DNA from: Notamacropus eugenii | Taxonomy: Eukaryota > Chordata > Mammalia > Diprotodontia > Macropodidae | Direction: 5' to 3' | Length of the DNA: 64,000 nt | NCBI RefSeq assembly: GCF_028372415.1 | Contig: NC_092876.1 | Span: 220,459,528 to 220,523,527 of the forward strand | Shown: piece by piece, positions 30,870 through 42,189 of the stretch | Layout: each line of letters opens with the position of its first letter | How positions within the stretch are numbered: the stretch's first letter is position 1 | Position numbers and translations under genes: made by a program | The notes under the pieces: generated by a model | Told to the model about the DNA's origin: nothing | What the model saw: the letters and a program-made list of their open reading frames with translations, nothing else | Database searches by the model: none

Positions 30870-33800
30870 TATGACAGAAGTCAATAAATAATTAATAATA
30901 TTAGTGGTGAAGATAAGTGGAATTAAGTCAGCAATACAGAAGTTTGTAGAATGAATCAGAAAGCAGAATCCAACCATATGGTGTTGATAAGAAACATACT
31001 AAAAACACTGAGATTCACATAGAGTTAAAATTAATGATACTATAGAATTGATTATGTTTCAAATGAACTAAAAAACACAACGGTAGAAATCATCATCTCA
31101 AATAAAGGAACCATAAAAATAACATGATTATCAGAAAAAAAACAAGGAAACAACATTATACCTTAAGGTACTATAAATAATGAAATGATATCAATATTTA
31201 ATATATTTGTACCAAATAGCATAGTAATTATGATCTTGAAGCAAAATTTTAATTGAATTACAGGAAGAAATAGGGTCACCAAACTATAATATTTGGGGAT
31301 ACCTCTTTCAGATTTAGAGAACTATGACAAATAATAAGTTAAAGATCTGAATGGAATTTTAGAAAAACTAGATATGACAGATCCCTGGTGATTGTGATAT
31401 CAAATACAAAGGAATAAATATATTTTGAACAACACATTCACCTATACAAAAATTGACTGTATGTTAGGGTATACAAACCCTACAAATAAATACAGAAAAA
31501 AAGAATGTAAAAAAAAATGCAAAAAAAAAAAGCATCTTTGAAGGAAAGATTCAAACTTAAATAGAAAACTAAATAATTTCATCATAAAAAAGTATTCGCT
31601 CAGAGAGGGAATAATAAATGCAACAGATGGAAAAGACAGCAATGAATAATATGACAAAACGTTTGAGATTTAGCCAAGCAATACAGAGAGGAAAATTTGT
31701 ACCTCTAAAAGCTTTCTTCAATTAAAGGGAGGAATAATAAATCAATGAAATGGGTATACAGCTAAAACCACCACCATTACCAAGAAAAATAATAAGTCAA
31801 AAACTCTAACTAAACTGGAAAATAGAAATTGTGAAAATCAAAGACAAAATAAAATTTAAAACAATAAACCTTTTGAATTGATCAATAAAACGAAGATTTT
31901 TAATTAATAAAAGAGATAAACCATTCGTTAATAAAAAGTAAAACCAAATCACCAGTATATAAAATGAAAAAAGGAGAAACCTTAACAAATGAGGTGAAAA
32001 AAGGCTTTTATTTAAAACTATTTTACCAATTATATGCCAACAGAAATGGTAGTTCAAGTGACATAGATGAATATTTTAAAAAACATAAAAATATTTATCA
32101 AAAAAAGTAAGAAGAGAATTCAAGTAACTTAAGCACAGAAAAAGAAACTGAATAAGATATAAATGAACTCTCATGGGAAAAATAAACAAGGAGTAATTGG
32201 ATTTACAAGTAAATTCTATCAAATATTCAAAGAATAATCATCCAATTTTACGTGAATTGTTTGCTAAAATAGGAAAAATGCCTGAACTCCTTCTATGAGA
32301 AAAATACTGTCCTGGTACTTTAACTGGAGAAAGAGATAGGTCAGAACAAGAAAACTATAAATCAATAAATAAAACTATAAATCAATAAATCTGAGGTAAA
32401 TATTAATGCAAAAATAAACAAGAAAATATTAGCAAAGAGGCCACGACAATATATTATAAAGATTATACACAATAATCAGGCTATGTTTAAACCAGAAATA
32501 TAAGATAACTCAATATTAGGAAAATTACAAATATAACAAGCTGCATTACAAATAATTACAATAAATATAATAAAATAATATCAAAAGATACTAAAAAAAA
32601 CTTTTCACAAAATAAAAGAAACTTGCATTCTAAAAACATAAAAAGTAGCATTGGAATAAATAAACCTTTCCTTAGTATGATAAACAGCATCTACCTAAAA
32701 CATAGAACAAGAATCAACTTAATAGAAAAAATATTAGAAACCTTTTCAATATGTTGAGTGGTACAGCAAAAAATACATTGTCACCATTACTATTTGACAT
32801 AATTCTAGCTACAACAAAAAGACAAGAAAAAAAATGTGGAAATAAAATAGGCAAAGAAGAAACAAAATTATTAGTTTTGCATATAATATGACAGTTTACT
32901 CAAAGAACCCTAGAGATTCAATTAAAAATTTATTAAAACACTTGATAACTTCAATAAAATAGCAGAAAATAAAATATACTCATACAAAAATCTTTTGCAC
33001 TTCTATATTTTACCAATAAAATCCAGCAAAAAGATATATAAGAGTATTCTTTCAAAATTACTATAGAATGCATAAAGAACCTCAGTCTACTTACCAAAAC
33101 ACATAGAATTTTATGAATATAACTATAAAATACTATCTTTAGAATTTAAGAAAGTCTAACAATAGGAGAGGCATTAATTGCTCATACCCTAGCTATGTCA
33201 ATATAATAAAAGTGGCAATACTGCCCAAATTAATTTTCAGATTAAATGCAATAATAGTCAAACTATTAAAGGACAACTTTCTGGATACAGACAAAATAAT
33301 GACTAAAATCAACTGGAAGAACAAAAGGTCAAGAATCTCAAGAAAAATAATGAAAAAAATGGGAAGGACAGGTACTTAGAAATACCATATCTCAAACCAT
33401 ACAGCAATTATCACAAAGCAGTAATCAGTAAAAGAATTTGGTGCTGGCTCAAAAAAAGAGAAAATTTATCAATAGAACAGATTAGATAACCAAGAACCAG
33501 AAGCAACTGAATATAGCAGAACAGTGTCTAATGAACACAAGCACACCAATTACTAGAATAAAGATTCACTATTCAACAAAAATTGCTGGGAAAATTAGAA
33601 ACTAGTCTAGGAGAAATTGGACTTAAATGAACATTTCGTGCAATATACCACACAAAGTTCAAAAAATATATACACTCTAAATATAAAAAGTTATATCATA
33701 AACAAATTAGAGGAGCATCAAAAGAGTTATCTTTCACAACTTTCACAAGAGTTGTTGACCAGCATGAGATAAAAGAATGACAGAATTTAAAATAGATAGT

Positions 33801-34033
33801 TTTTATTAACCTAAAATTATAAAGTTTTTACACAAACAAATGCAATATTCTTAGAATCAAAAGGAAAACAATTAACTGAGGATAAAATCTTTTCAGGAAA
33901 ATTCTCTGATAAAATTAGGAAATCAAAGGCATACAAGGAAATTAGTTGAAATACGATAATAATATTAAGAACATTGGCCCTCCATCAATTGATAACTGGT
34001 CAAAGGATATAACTAGATATTTACAAGAAAAGA
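30870..34033 (+). mobile_element. old L1 with ORF2, left part (5'-truncated)
   Basis: Sense L1 beginning just before the endonuclease ('AAGCAGAATCCAACCATATG' at ~30,961) and running through the RT to the C-terminal part. It is the only copy here with the central part of ORF2. The RT active-site region reads FAYNMTVYSKNPRDS at 32,876-32,920; the two catalytic aspartates of FADD are replaced. A clear C-terminal block NIIKVAILPKLIFRLNAII lies at 33,200-33,256. Many frame breaks are present. It stops at AAGAAAAGAAATTT where another L1 has inserted, and resumes near 37,650. No 5'UTR or ORF1 remains. Confidence 0.85.
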
Positions 34034-34220
34034 AATTTAAGGTAGAGGACAGAGTTGAGATGACAGATTAGAAACAACTGAGCTGAAATCTCTCAACATT
34101 CCCCTCCAAACAACTTTAAAATAATGCCTCATATCAAATTTTAGAGCAGCAAAGCCAACAAAAGGTTGAGGTGAGAAATTTTTCTAGCCTAAGAAAACTT
34201 AAGAGGTTGTCAGGAGAAGT

Positions 34221-34568
34221 TTGTGGCACCAGGGTGGAAGACTGTCCAGAGTCCACACATGCAACAGCAGCAATAGCTACCACAGCAGCTGCTGCAGCTC
34301 TGGGAGCTCTCAGTCTATAGATAGTAAAGGGGGTCAGAAAACTAGTCTGAGAGAAAACATAAGGGGCCTTTTATCAGTCCTGGGTATAGCTGGTATTGAC
34401 TACCAACTCTATCCAGCATTAGCAATTCTGAGTTGGAGCTCCAGACTGGAGAGGAGTGCTGAGGGTTGGTCAAAAGGGAGCAAGGGCCCTGGTCAAAGTT
34501 CCAAAACAGAGAGAGTGCTACCACTTTTGGCTACAGGAAACCAGGCACCCTTGCTGGTTAAAGATTAG
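34221..34568 (+). CDS. open frame in the L1 5'UTR (115 codons)
   Basis: This frame lies in the 5'UTR of the plus-strand delta-ORF2 L1. It contains SSRLERSAEGWSKGSKG and SSKTER. The corresponding frame in the minus-strand copy (49,616-49,338) reads SSRVERNAEALSQESRN and SSKTKR, so the same frame is open in two independent copies. It is not ORF1, which begins downstream. It may be a short upstream ORF of this L1 lineage or a frame kept open by chance. I know no function for it. Confidence 0.3.
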   Translation: MWHQGGRLSRVHTCNSSNSYHSSCCSSGSSQSIDSKGGQKTSLRENIRGLLSVLGIAGIDYQLYPALAILSWSSRLERSAEGWSKGSKGPGQSSKTERVLPLLATGNQAPLLVKD

Positions 34569-34953
34569 AATACAGACTATGAGAGCAGTGACCACACCTC
34601 TCCCTGGTTCACACCACCTAGAAAACACCAAAAACTTGCAGACCCCCAGAACTAACTCTGAAAACAACAGCACATTAAAGCCTAAAGCCTGGCACAGTGT
34701 TTCCATCTATGAAAAGAGAATTAGCAGCATGGTAAAAGAGTTACAAAAGGATACTGAAGGAAATAACACTTTAAAAAACAGAATTGACCTAATGGCTTTT
34801 GCCTCTTTTGAGGCACAAAAATTCACAGAAAAAAAGAAAACCTTAAAAAGCAGAATAGATCAAATGGAAACAGAGGTACATAAAATTCACTGGAAAAAAA
34901 ACTGGCAAAACAGAAAATGGGACAAAATCTCACTAAACATAATAATTCCTTAA
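34456..34953 (+). pseudogene. L1 ORF1-related frame (165 codons) running from 5'UTR into the coiled coil
   Basis: The longest open frame in the window. Residues 1-75 are 5'UTR-derived (MLRVGQKGARALVKVPKQRE and on). From about residue 80 the text is ORF1 coiled coil: YEKRISSMVKELQKDTEGN, NTLKNRIDLM and KKKTLKSRIDQMETEVHKI. The usual ORF1 N-terminal segment seen in the minus-strand copy (49,126-48,904) is missing here, which joins the two. It stops before the RRM-like domain, so any product would lack RNA binding. Confidence 0.5.
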
Positions 34954-35456
34954 ATATTAGATTTGGGCAAGTGGAAGCTAATGACTCCACAAGACATAAA
35001 AAGTCAAAAGTATTTAAATATAGGTGAAAATGTGAACTACCTCATGAGAAAACAGCTGCCCAAGAAAAAAGATTAAGGAGAGATAGATAATTTAAGAATT
35101 ATTGGACTACCTGAAAGCCATGATCAAAGAAAGAGTTTAGATATCATATTTCAAGGAATTATCAAAGAAAACTGCCCTGAAATCTTGCATCTAGAGGGCA
35201 AAATAGAAATTGAAAGAATCCAGTTAAAAGGAGTTTACATAGACAGAGCATACATGTGAGCTGATTATGTTGGAATGATATCCAAAAAAATGAAGAGGCG
35301 AGAAAAAGCAATGGAGAAAGGGGGAGAGGTAAAATAAGAAAATGTTTCACATAAAGAGAATGCAAGGAAGAGTTTTTCAGTTAATCAGGATAATAAGGGG
35401 GACAGTTGCTGGCAATGCTTGAACCTCACTCTCATCAGAATTGATTCAAAGAGGGA

Positions 35457-35458
<2 letters not shown>

Positions 35459-35502
<44 letters not shown>
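35459..35502 (+). repeat. (GA)n microsatellite in the L1 inter-ORF spacer
   Basis: About 21 GA units within the purine-rich region between ORF1 and ORF2 of the plus-strand delta-ORF2 L1. The minus-strand copy has its own tract at a different point of the same spacer. Confidence 0.95.
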
Positions 35503-35504
<2 letters not shown>

Positions 35505-36689
35505 CATTCAGTCAAATGTACCTTACTCAAAAAAAAAAAGAAATAGGAGGGGAAGGGGATGAGAAAGTGGAGGATGATAAAAGGGAGGACAGATTAAGGA
35601 AGGCTGCGGTTAGAAGCAATATAGACATTTGAGGGGAACAAGATAAAAAAAGAGGAAGAAACAGAAGAAAATGAGGTGGAGGGAAATGCACAGTTAGAAA
35701 TTATAATTGAATGGGAATAGGATGAGCTCACCCATAAAAAAGAAGCAGATAGCAGAATGGACTAGAAACCTGAATCCAACAATATGCTGTTTACAAGAGA
35801 TACACCTGAAACAGAAGGACACACACAGAGTTAAATAAAGTGTTGGAGCAGAATCTAACATGTTTCAGCTGAAATGGAAAAAAAAGGCAAGGGTAGCAAT
35901 CATAATATCAGACAAAGCAAAAATAAGCCCAATTAAAAGGGATAATTAGGGAAATTACATTTTGCTAAAAGATACCATAGGCAATGAAGTAATATCAAAG
36001 ATTTGTACAGCAAATTTCTCTGAAAAAGGCCTTATTTCTCAAAAATATACGGAGTATAGAACCAAGTCAAATTTATAAAAATAAGAGCCATTACCCAATT
36101 GTAAGTGATCAAAGGATATAAACAGTTTTCACAAGAAAAAAAAACCAAAGCTATTTATAGTCATATGAAAAAATGCTCTAAATCACTAACCGATTAGAGT
36201 AATGCAAATAAAAACAACCTTGAGGTGCTACCTTACATCTGTCAGAAATGATAAATGCTAGAGTGGATGAGGGAAAAATAAGTACACTAATGAACTGTCG
36301 GTGGAATACAGAACTGGTCCAACCATTCTGGAGAGCAATTGGGAACTAGGTCCAAAAGGCTATAAAATTGTGCACATCCTTTGAACTTGCAATACCACTA
36401 TCAGGTCTATATCCAAAAAAAAAAAAAAAAGATAAAAGAAAAGAACCTAAGTGTACAAAAATATTAATAGTAACTCTTTTTGTGATGGCAAAGAATTAGA
36501 AATCAAGGAAATGATCATTAATTGAGGAATGGCTAAATAAGCTCTGACACATGATTTGATGGAAAACAATTGTATAAAAAATTACAGGGGTGGAGGGAGG
36601 TTCAGAAAAACATGGTAAGACCTATAGGAACTGATGCAAAATGCCATGAGAAGAACCAGGACATTGCTGTGCACACTTAAAGCAATGTT

Positions 36690-37020
36690 GTGGTTTAGGA
36701 AGAAGACCCAGAGCACAGCCCAGAGGTTGCTGCCTTATTTACAGACATCAGGGAAGAGGAAAAGTTGGAACAGGGCTGCAAAGCTCCAGCTCCCTCCAGG
36801 ACAGGTCTTAGGGAGAGTCTCCCATCCCTGCTTAAATTATACCTTGATGCAAGGTTGTGATCTGTTTCCTGAATTCTTTATGTATTTTTTTCTTTTCACT
36901 TTATTTCATAGCATGCAGGGCAAAGATAGGAACCAAGATCTGAGAGCAAAAGTCCCAAAACCCTGCCTACTGTCTCTGGGCAGGCAGGCAATGTGTATTT
37001 ATTAAGCCATTATTGTGTGC
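36690..37020. other. unidentified insert in the L1 3' part
   Basis: L1 sequence stops after 'CTTAAAGCAATGTT' and resumes at 37,344 ('ATCAATACAATGATCC'). The first ~300 bp of the interruption are GC-richer, belong to no family I recognise, and lie in an open frame that begins in L1 at 36,634 and ends at 37,005. The last ~30 bp ('GTGTATTTATTAAGCCATTA') look like an L2/MIR tail scrap. A small LTR piece, a captured unique segment or an unknown SINE are all possible. Confidence 0.4.
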
Positions 37021-37343
37021 CGGTGGGGCAGCTAGGTGGTGCAGTGGATAGAGCACCAGTGTAGGAGTCAGGAGGACCTGAGTTCAAATGTCATCTCAGA
37101 CACTTGACACTCACTAGCTGTGTGGCCTTGGGCAGGTCACTTAACCCCAATTGCCTCATCCTGGGTCATCTCCAGTCATCCTGATGAATATCTGGTCACT
37201 GGATTCAGATGGCTCTGGAGGAGAAAAGTAAGGCTGGTGACCTGCACAGCCCTCCCTCACTCAAAACAAAGTCAAGTGCAAGTCACATCAGCACTTCTCT
37301 GAAGGCATGGTCTTTGGCAACGAAGGACGAACACACACATGCT
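37021..37343 (+). repeat. tRNA-headed SINE with RTE-type tail (type 1)
   Basis: A 320-bp SINE. The head is 'GGGGCAGCTAGGTGGTGCAG' and 'TGGATAGAGCACC', followed by 'GAGTCAGGAGGACCTGAGTT' and 'GGGCAGGTCACTTAACCCCA'. The tail has 'GTCATCTCCAGTCATCCTGA', 'GATGGCTCTGGAGGAGAAAA', 'GGCATGGTCTTTGGCAACGA' and an ACACAC-rich end. Such tails are shared with RTE LINEs, which presumably mobilised it. It sits in the 3' part of the delta-ORF2 L1 and is younger than it. It is one of the best-preserved SINEs here. Confidence 0.85.
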
Positions 37344-37649
37344 GCTCTGATCAATACAATGATCCAAGACAATTTCTAAGGGCTCATGATGAAAAAATGC
37401 TGTTCACATCCAGAGAAAGAACTGATGAACTCTGAGTACAAATTAAATATAATTTTCTCACTTTATTTCTTGCTTTTAAAAAATATGGCTAATATTCTAT
37501 GTTTTACATGATTTCACATGCATAACTGATATCCTATTACTTGCCTTCTCAGTGGGTGGGGGAAGGAAAAGAGGGAGGAACAAAATGTGGAGCTCAAAAT
37601 TTAAAAAGAAAAGAATATTTTATATAAATTAATAAATAGTAGATTGAAG

Positions 37650-38150
37650 AAAAAGAAAATAATTCCAAGCTATTACTAACTACATGGAAAAATGTTTCAC
37701 ATCTCTAGTAATCTGAGAAATGAAAAATAAAAAATTCTGTGGTTCCAATTCATATCCATCAAGTTGGCAAAGAGGACGAAAAAGAAGAAAAACATGATTG
37801 TTGGAGGTCCTATGAGAGGATGGGAACAATAATGCATTATCGGTGAAGTTGAGAATTGATAAAGCTGTTCTGGAAAGAAATTTTAACTATATCCCTACAA
37901 ATCACTGAATTATACAACATCCTTTGACCCTGTGATAACACTACTGGACATATATCCCAAAGAGGATAAAGACCTATTTGTAAAAATGTATTTACAGCAG
38001 ATTTGTTATAAGAGCAAAGAACTGGAATCTGTGGGAGGAATCAATCACTTTATGAAGCACCTACTGTATGCCACATACTATGCTAAGCAAATTCATTGTG
38101 AAATGACTGAACAAATTATGGCACAGGAATGGGACTATTCAGTTCATGTG
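37650..38150 (+). repeat. old L1, right part (continues 30,870-34,033)
   Basis: ORF2 C-terminal L1 text resuming where the left part stopped: 'CCAAGCTATTACTAACTACA', 'AAAAATGTTTCACATCTCTA', 'GATAACACTACTGGACATAT' and 'AAATGACTGAACAAATTATG'. A ~57-bp L2/MIR-like tail fragment ('AAGCACCTACTGTATGCCAC') is embedded at about 38,036-38,093. No 3'UTR is visible. Confidence 0.75.
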
Positions 38151-38159
38151 CTACCACTA

Positions 38160-39045
38160 TTGGGAAGTCTTTGTTGATTCTGTTAATTGTTAGGACTGTT
38201 TCTCTCCTCAAATTATCATACATATGTGTGTGTGTGCTTATATATATTTATCTATTTACATGTCGTATAAATTTCATTTTGTCTTTTTTTGTACTCTAAA
38301 ATCTTGTAGAATTGGATTGGATTTGTTTAACCTTGTACAAATATATTAATCTAACCTAAAAGCATAAAAAAGCAGTTCAAGTACATTTTCTAACATCTCT
38401 GGATAAGTACATTACCTCCTTTTCTGTCTGTCTTAGTAATGCTAGGCTGGAGACAAATGGAGCTTTAAATCTATTCCACTAGTCATTCCAGCATTTGGAC
38501 AGGTAGCTTTCCATTAGGTTGGCACTTCAGTTTTAAATTGCTCAGATTGTCTTTATAAACCTGTATTCAGCAACTAAAATAGATATAGGTTTTTAAAGTC
38601 TCTGTAAAGAATTTTATTCTTCCATCATTTGTACGAAATTATGCTGTTGACTTTTGACAGAGTGCAAAAATATGGTTTTCTATATGCTTTTAAAATTGGC
38701 TGTATTGTCAGTGCTGATAAAATCATACGAAAGGTCTTGGGAAGCCATGCAGTGATTGGCTCTTGAATCTTTGATTGTCTAAGAGCTACAGGAGATCGTT
38801 TGAAAGACAAAAGCATTTCAGGGGAAAAGCATTTCAGGCTCAGTTCTCTTCCCATAGAGTTACTATGGTTAGTAGTCTTGACCTAGGTAGTCTAGGGTCA
38901 AGGAGGTCAAAATTCAAACACCAAGCAAGGTCCTGTTTGGAGTTGGAATCAGGTTATCAGACTGGGATTAGAATCAGAAAAATCAGGTCCTAAAGTGAAA
39001 GAGAGGTAACAAGTATGAAGTCGAAAACAAAAGAAGGGAAGAGGA
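38160..39045. other. unassigned sequence
   Basis: No repeat family recognised. A short GT run lies near 38,226-38,236, and a small direct repeat (AAAGCATTTCAGG) at 38,810-38,838. No coding frame stands out. Confidence 0.35.
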
Positions 39046-39049
39046 AAGG

Positions 39050-39250
39050 AATAAGAATTTATATAGCTTCCACTATGTACCAGGTCCTGTGTTAGGTGCT
39101 TTACAGATATTACCTCATTTTATCTAGAAGGCAGGTGCTATTATTATCTTCATTTTACAGTTGAAGCAACTGAAACATGTAGAGGTTAAATGACTTGACC
39201 AGGATCACACAGCTATTACATGTCTGAGGCTAGATTTGAACTCAGGTCAA
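39050..39250 (-). repeat. MIR-type SINE
   Basis: Reversed SINE: 'TCCACTATGTACCAGGTCCT', 'ATATTACCTCATTTTATCTA', 'CATTTTACAGTTGAAGCAAC', 'GACTTGACCAGGATCACACA' and 'GAGGCTAGATTTGAACTCAG'. Complete apart from the extreme ends. Confidence 0.85.
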
Positions 39251-39299
39251 ACTCACACGAGAGGTCAGAGTCAAGTTGCTAAGCTAAAGTCCGGATCAC

Positions 39300-39425
39300 G
39301 TGAAAGATTTGGAGCTGGAAGTAAGTATAAGGATATCTAGTCCAACACCTTCATTTAACAGAGGAGAAAACTAAGGCCAAGATGACTCATATGATTTGCC
39401 TGACATCAGACAAGCAGTAATAACC
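39300..39425 (-). repeat. MIR/MAR1 SINE
   Basis: Reversed SINE with 'GATTTGGAGCTGGAAGTAAG', 'GGATATCTAGTCCAACACCT' and 'CAGAGGAGAAAACTAAGGCC'. Confidence 0.7.
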
Positions 39426-39989
39426 AGCTGAGCTAAAGTGCTTTTCTCACTGTATGAATCACACCACCCCTCACTGAAGGTCAGAGATAAGGAGAAGTCT
39501 ATAGGTTAAGTTTTGGAGGGAGTGTACCTGGGCAATCTCAAATACCTAGAGACAGCTGGTGCTGTTTGCTCCTCCCCAAAAGGCTCCTGAAAGGACATGA
39601 AAACACAGGAGTATTTCTCTTCTGTTGTTATCTACACATATAACTGGCTTGATCACTTGACTGTATTAGTCAATTTATTAGGAAAAAAAGCAGACAAATT
39701 AATCTATAGTTTGGTTGGTCAAACCAGTTATAGGTTGAGAGACAAGCTGAGCATAATTGTTGGATTATTTTATGTGGGATTATTTTATATTTCCAGTGCA
39801 ACTAGAAATTACAATAAAAACTTTCATGGAAAAATAAAATACTTCAGAGAAAATAAAATTCCAATTAAGTTCTATAATTTCATTATGGAATGTCTTATTG
39901 TTCCTAAAAGATTCTTTAAGCAAAATCATGTACTTAATGTATTTACATACATGTACACACTCAAACACATGTGCATGCTAGCATGCGCG

Positions 39990-40009
39990 CACACACACAC
40001 ACACACACA
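39990..40009 (+). repeat. (CA)n microsatellite
   Basis: Ten CA units preceded by a GCATGCGCGC alternating purine-pyrimidine run, directly in front of a MAR1-type SINE. Confidence 0.9.
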
Positions 40010-40253
40010 GAGATAGGTGGTGCAATTGACAGAGCACTGGACCTGCAGTCAAGAAGACCTGAATTCAAATCTAGCCTCAGACACTTAGTAATGTGTGACC
40101 CTGGGCAAGTCACTTAACTGCTATTTTCCTCAGTTTCCTCATCTGTAAAACGGGGATAATAATAACCTGTATGGGTTGTTGTGAGGTATAAAGTACCTAG
40201 CATAGTATCTAGCATATAAGTGCTATATAAATCTTACCTATTATTATCATTAT
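40010..40253 (+). repeat. MAR1-type SINE, full length
   Basis: Complete sense SINE: 'GATAGGTGGTGCAATTGACA', 'GACCTGAATTCAAATCTAGC', 'GGGCAAGTCACTTAACTGCT', 'TCATCTGTAAAACGGGGATA', 'GGTTGTTGTGAGGTATAAAG' and an ATTATTATC tail. Low divergence. Confidence 0.93.
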
Positions 40254-40279
40254 ATACATATTATGCATATATGTATAAA

Positions 40280-40495
40280 ACCTGAGTTCAAATTCAGCCT
40301 CAGACACTTACTAGCTGTGTGATCCTGAGGAAGTCATTTAACATTTGTATGCCTCAGTTTCCTTGACTGTAAAATGGAGATAATAATAGTACCCAGTTCA
40401 CAGAGTTGTTACGAGGATCAGATGAGAAATTTGCAAAGTGCTTAGCACAGCACCTTACATATAGTAGGACCTTAATAAACTCTTGCTCCTTTAGC
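40280..40495 (+). repeat. MAR1/MIR SINE
   Basis: A second sense SINE just downstream: 'CTGAGTTCAAATTCAGCCTC', 'GAAGTCATTTAACATTTGTA', 'GTTACGAGGATCAGATGAGA' and the tail 'GCACAGCACCTTACATATAG'. It lacks the first part of the tRNA-like head. Confidence 0.9.
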
Positions 40496-40499
40496 ACCA

Positions 40500-40895
40500 C
40501 AGTCCCTTATTGAACAAAAAATATAATCTAATAAGGCCAGTAGGAATTCAGCCTTGGTTTTAAAAACAACAATGTTTACTATCTCTTTGCAAATCTTGTC
40601 TTGGCCATATAACGTCTAAAAATATTTGTATACTCGTTTCGTATTTTAACACATCAAATAAATTAGTAATTTTGACTATATGAAGATAATTAAATTATCC
40701 TCATTAACATCAACATATGTTTAAATAGCAGAGGCACTCTGAAGACTTCAGCCACATTTCTATCAGCAGAAAGAGATACTTTCTCCCAGAACTCACTTTG
40801 ACAACATTTGTCAATAAATTTGAAAAGAAATACAAAATGCAGCATTTCAGTTAAATAGGTTTCTCATTAGACCAAAAGTATAATTCTGAGGCCCT
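40500..40895. other. unassigned sequence
   Basis: I recognise no gene or repeat here. Confidence 0.35.
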
Positions 40896-40899
40896 ATTA

Positions 40900-41314
40900 T
40901 GATGGGAAGGTGATCCAGGGTTTTTAAAGGCTTAACCTTCAGAGTGCAAACTCCCCTGCTCAGGATGCCCTGGATCAGTGAACCAGAATTGGCAAAGATC
41001 AACAAAGCTATCAGTTGACACTTGTTACCACATCTTGTGCAAGGTACCCCCAGTATGGGTCTGAGATCCCTTCTTGCCCAGGTACAAAATCTTTCACTGA
41101 GAGCTTCATGAGGTCTTGACCTGACCTTATCCTCAATGCCAACAGGCCTTCTTATCTGTCTCTCTATACTAATATGGGCTAGAAAAATGACTCATTGTGA
41201 CTTTTTCTTGGATGTTGTTTAGATGTGGTCTGCTGTGTTTTCCAGGTCTGTTTGGTGGAATTTTGAGGGGGAACTCACTGTATTGTTTCCTACTGCTCTG
41301 CCATCTTGGCACTA
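40900..41314 (-). repeat. L1 5'UTR fragment
   Basis: The right end reads, on the minus strand, GTGCCAAGATGGCAGAGCAG, the start of a marsupial L1 5'UTR. The ~400 bp to its left fit a 5'UTR, though I can align only the start with confidence. No ORF1 follows on the left. Confidence 0.6.
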
Positions 41315-41329
41315 ATGTTCCAATTAATT

Positions 41330-41605
41330 TTTAATCCTTTTTCAGTGACTATTGAAAATAACTTTTATTTCATTATGGTTAATAAAAATATATTTAATAG
41401 TTCTGATTTCTACATTTGTTTGTCAGATTATTACGTACTAATATATAATCAGTTTAAGTGCCATACAATGCTGAGAAAGATATATGCTTTTGTATTATCT
41501 TGTTCAGAGATGAGACCATAGTTATCTTTTAAAAATTCTCTTCTGTCCTTAACTTCTTTCTTGTTTATATTTTGGTTAGGTTTATCTACGTCTGAAAAGG
41601 ATACA
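41330..41605 (-). repeat. L1 ORF2 fragment
   Basis: Antisense L1 ORF2 text, including 'CAATGCTGAGAAAGATATAT' and 'CTTAACTTCTTTCTTGTTTA'. A 72-codon minus-strand frame (41,667-41,449) carries DKPNQNINKKEVKDRREFL. Confidence 0.6.
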
Positions 41606-41614
41606 ACGAAATTT

Positions 41615-41979
41615 TTCCCTCTTGATATGAATAGGCAATTTTCAGAAGAAGAAATAAAAGCTATCAATAGTCACACTATTAAAAAAATGTTCTAGCTTGA
41701 TTAGTGAAAATCAAATTAAAATGACTCTCAGGTACCACCTCACACCTATCAAATTGGTTTCTAAAAAGGAAAATGATTAATGCTGGAGAGGATGTGGAAA
41801 AATAGATACATCAATGCACACTGTTGGTAGATTCAACCATACTGAAGAACACTTTGGAACTATGCCCAAAGGGCTAGAAAATGGTGCATACTCATTAAGT
41901 CATCAATACTCGTACTAGATTTTCATCACAAAGAGATCAAAGAAGAGAGAAAAGGACCTATATATACATACATACATAC

Positions 41980-42031
<52 letters not shown>

Positions 42032-42172
42032 GAAAATATTTATAACGGTACTTTTTTTGGTTGTGAAGAATTGGAAGTTAAGGTGATATCCATTAAGTAG
42101 AGAATGGCTGAACAAGTTTTGGTATATGATTGTGATGAAATTCTACAATGCAATAAGAAATGATGAAAAAAA
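41615..42172 (+). repeat. L1 ORF2 C-terminal fragment carrying a (TA)n tract
   Basis: Sense L1: 'AGGCAATTTTCAGAAGAAGA', 'GGTACCACCTCACACCTATC', 'GGAACTATGCCCAAAGGGCT' and 'GTATATGATTGTGATGAAAT'. It breaks off at 'GCAATAAGAAATGATG' without reaching the 3'UTR. Confidence 0.82.
41958..42030 (+). repeat. (TA)n / (CATA)n microsatellite within L1
   Basis: A TATACATA-type run followed by about 20 TA units, expanded inside the L1 block that normally reads 'GGACCTA...ACAAAAATATTT'. Confidence 0.93.
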
Positions 42173-42189
42173 AATTCCTCATTATAGCT

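Larger units (their letters stand above)
34034..37640 (+). mobile_element. internally deleted L1 (delta-ORF2 family), plus-strand copy
   Basis: A near-complete but internally deleted L1. Parts in order: 5'UTR 34,040-34,700; coiled-coil ORF1 34,700-34,950; RRM-like block near 35,080-35,225 (a GLPESHDQRKS-type motif is readable across frames); purine-rich spacer with a (GA)n tract 35,230-35,690; start of the endonuclease with CCLQEIHL at 35,785-35,808; then at about 35,985-36,010 a direct jump to the ORF2 C-terminus ('GGCCTTATTTCTCAAAAATA') and the 3'UTR, ending near 37,640. The rest of the endonuclease and the whole RT are absent. Its 3' part is interrupted by foreign sequence at 36,690-37,343. 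It lies inside the older L1; a diverged duplication of AAGAAAAGAAATT-type sequence flanks it. Confidence 0.85.

Noticed and set aside
35441-35632. Arg-Glu repeat protein
   Set aside because: Translation of the (GA)n tract inside an L1 spacer, not a gene.
39597-40016. 139-codon open frame
   Set aside because: It runs into a CA microsatellite and the head of a SINE; the upstream part has no family features.
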